Below are positions 6,582 to 7,001 of a DNA stretch of 7,001 nt, piece by piece. The notes under the pieces were generated by a model that saw only the letters and a program-made list of their open reading frames with translations, ran no database searches and was not told the DNA's origin. How positions within the stretch are numbered: position 1 is the stretch's first letter; each line of letters starts with the position of its first letter. Source of the stretch: an uncultured Carnobacterium sp. (lineage in GTDB: Bacteria; Bacillota; Bacilli; Lactobacillales; Aerococcaceae); NCBI GenBank assembly GCA_937976325.1, contig CALJSD010000117.1:1-7001 (forward strand). Direction: 5' to 3'. The position numbers and the translations under genes are program-made.

Positions 6582-6614
6582 GTAACATATTTGCTACTGT
6601 AGCATATATGTTAC
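6582..6614. repeat. 15-bp near-perfect inverted repeat made of two adjacent palindromes
   Basis: Arms at 6582-6596 and 6600-6614 match at 14 of 15 positions around a 3-base centre. Each half is itself nearly palindromic: GTAACATATTTGCTAC at 6582-6597 and GTAGCATATATGTTAC at 6599-6614, with consensus GTARCATATNTGYTAC. Two copies of one palindromic operator side by side explains the structure well. A T-rich stretch follows on the plus strand (ATTTTGCTTTTT), so a rightward terminator insulating the arg promoter is the alternative. The site is about 105 bp upstream of the argG remnant start and about 235 bp upstream of the regulator start. Confidence 0.6.
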
Positions 6615-6638
6615 ATTTTGCTTTTTCACTTAAGATTT

Positions 6639-6694
6639 TTGCACTAAAAAAACGCTATTCAAATAATGAATAACGTGTTTTGAAAATATATAAT
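6639..6694 (+). promoter_or_regulatory. arg operon promoter region
   Basis: TTGCAC (6639-6644), a 17-base spacer and AATAAT (6662-6667, five of six -10 bases) form one candidate. A perfect TATAAT at 6689-6694 forms a second, with only a poor -35 (TGAATA at 6667-6672). Either gives a short leader before the AAAGGAG at 6706-6712. The location directly upstream of argG-argH sequences supports a rightward arginine-biosynthesis promoter. Confidence 0.5.
6653..6675. promoter_or_regulatory. ARG-box-like dyad overlapping the -10
   Basis: CGCTATTCA (6653-6661) and TGAATAACG (6667-6675) pair at eight of nine positions around a five-base AATAA centre, flanked by an A-run on the left and T-rich sequence on the right. 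ARG boxes bound by ArgR/AhrC proteins are AT-rich palindromes with TGAAT and ATTCA halves. Here the halves are in the ATTCA...TGAAT order, so the match is suggestive only. It covers the first -10 candidate, a natural repressor position. Confidence 0.4.
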
Positions 6695-6718
6695 ATTAGT
6701 TTTAAAAAGGAGCTGATA

Positions 6719-6973
6719 ATGTACTACTGTTAAAAACTAAACCCATTCGTTGATGAAACTCAAAAAACTGTAACTGGTGATGTAAAACTTAAATTGTACA
6801 AAGGCAATATTATCTCCGCTGGTGCAACTTCACCATATTCCTTGTACAGTGAAGATTTCGTAACATTCGAAGAAGACGATGTATACAACCAAGCTGATGC
6901 AGCAGGTTTCATCAACTTATTCGGATTACCTCTTAAAATTAATGCTTTAATGAAAGAAAAGGCAGGTAAATAA
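6719..6973 (+). pseudogene. argG: argG remnant: start region joined to the last 79 codons of argininosuccinate synthase
   Basis: A strong ribosome binding site (AAAGGAG, 6706-6712) precedes ATG at 6719 by six bases, but the frame reads Met-Tyr-Tyr-Cys and then TAA at 6731-6733. The same frame continues open for 79 codons to TAA at 6971. This second stretch is the C-terminus of ArgG, with landmarks FVDETQKTVTGDVKLKLYKG, SPYSLYSEDF, ADAAGFINLFGLPLK and a basic end. A complete ArgG is about 400 residues and joins citrulline to aspartate with ATP in arginine synthesis. The ATP-binding N-terminal and central parts are absent from the window, so no enzyme can be made here. The pattern fits an internal deletion joining the original start signals to the 3' end. 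The stop overlaps the argH start by one base, the normal argG-argH arrangement, confirming that the 3' end is in its native place. Confidence 0.88.
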
Positions 6974-7001
6974 TGGCTAAATTGTGGGGCGGGCGTTTCA
7001 C
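6973..7001 (+). CDS. argH: argininosuccinate lyase, N-terminal start only (partial)
   Basis: The frame starting at ATG 6973 reads Met-Ala-Lys-Leu-Trp-Gly-Gly-Arg-Phe and leaves the window. KLWGGRF is the conserved opening of argininosuccinate lyase, which splits argininosuccinate into arginine and fumarate. The start overlaps the argG stop (TAATG), as in many Firmicutes arg operons, and its own upstream site (AGGCAGG) is weak, so it would normally depend on translation coming through argG. With argG interrupted at codon 5, ribosomes may not reach this start efficiently. Only nine complete codons are visible, but the motif plus the context make the assignment strong. Confidence 0.9.

Noticed and set aside
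6598..6615. Possible GlnR/TnrA box (TGT...ACA)
   Set aside because: The palindrome is 18 bp and even, and the fifth base is G, so the TGTNA-N7-TNACA pattern is not met.

Overview
The window looks like a chromosomal segment of a low-GC Gram-positive bacterium, probably a member of the Lactobacillales. The evidence is AT-rich DNA, strong AGGAGG-type ribosome binding sites, PTS sugar transport, an MtlR/BglG-type PRD regulator and an arg biosynthesis locus. The genus cannot be fixed from the sequence alone.

Layout: (1) 1-125 is the 3' end of an unidentified rightward gene. (2) 167-6349 is one leftward gene cluster. Reading in the direction of transcription it holds a PRD-type PTS-controlled activator, a IIA protein, a 97-bp gap, then galactitol-family IIC and IIB, a class II (GatY/FbaA-like) aldolase, a triosephosphate-isomerase-like enzyme and a YjbQ-family protein. 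Genes within each half overlap or lie 0-15 bp apart, so this is probably one operon or two nested ones. (3) 6350-6718 is a 369-bp divergent control region. It holds a regulator promoter with a cre-like site, an 8-bp-arm inverted repeat in activator position, a striking pair of adjacent palindromes, and an arg-type promoter with an ARG-box-like dyad. (4) 6719-6973 is a remnant of argG: a good ribosome binding site and ATG, a stop at codon 5, then in the same frame only the last 79 codons of argininosuccinate synthase. (5) argH begins at 6973 and runs off the window.

How the genes work together: the IIA-IIB-IIC permease would import and phosphorylate a sugar or polyol. The aldolase would cleave the product to a triose phosphate plus an aldehyde, and the TIM-like enzyme would isomerise a phosphorylated product. 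The regulator carries its own IIB-like and IIA-like domains and would sense PTS phosphorylation. The cluster has no polyol-phosphate dehydrogenase and no sugar-phosphate kinase, so a classical galactitol pathway is incomplete here. A ketose phosphorylated at C1 and cleaved directly is a simpler fit (inference). YjbQ as last gene is unexplained by either route.

No CRISPR array, tRNA, rRNA, insertion sequence or phage gene was seen. The points most worth attention are the gutted argG in front of argH, the unassigned substrate of the PTS-aldolase-TIM-YjbQ operon, and the unassigned dyads in the two control regions.
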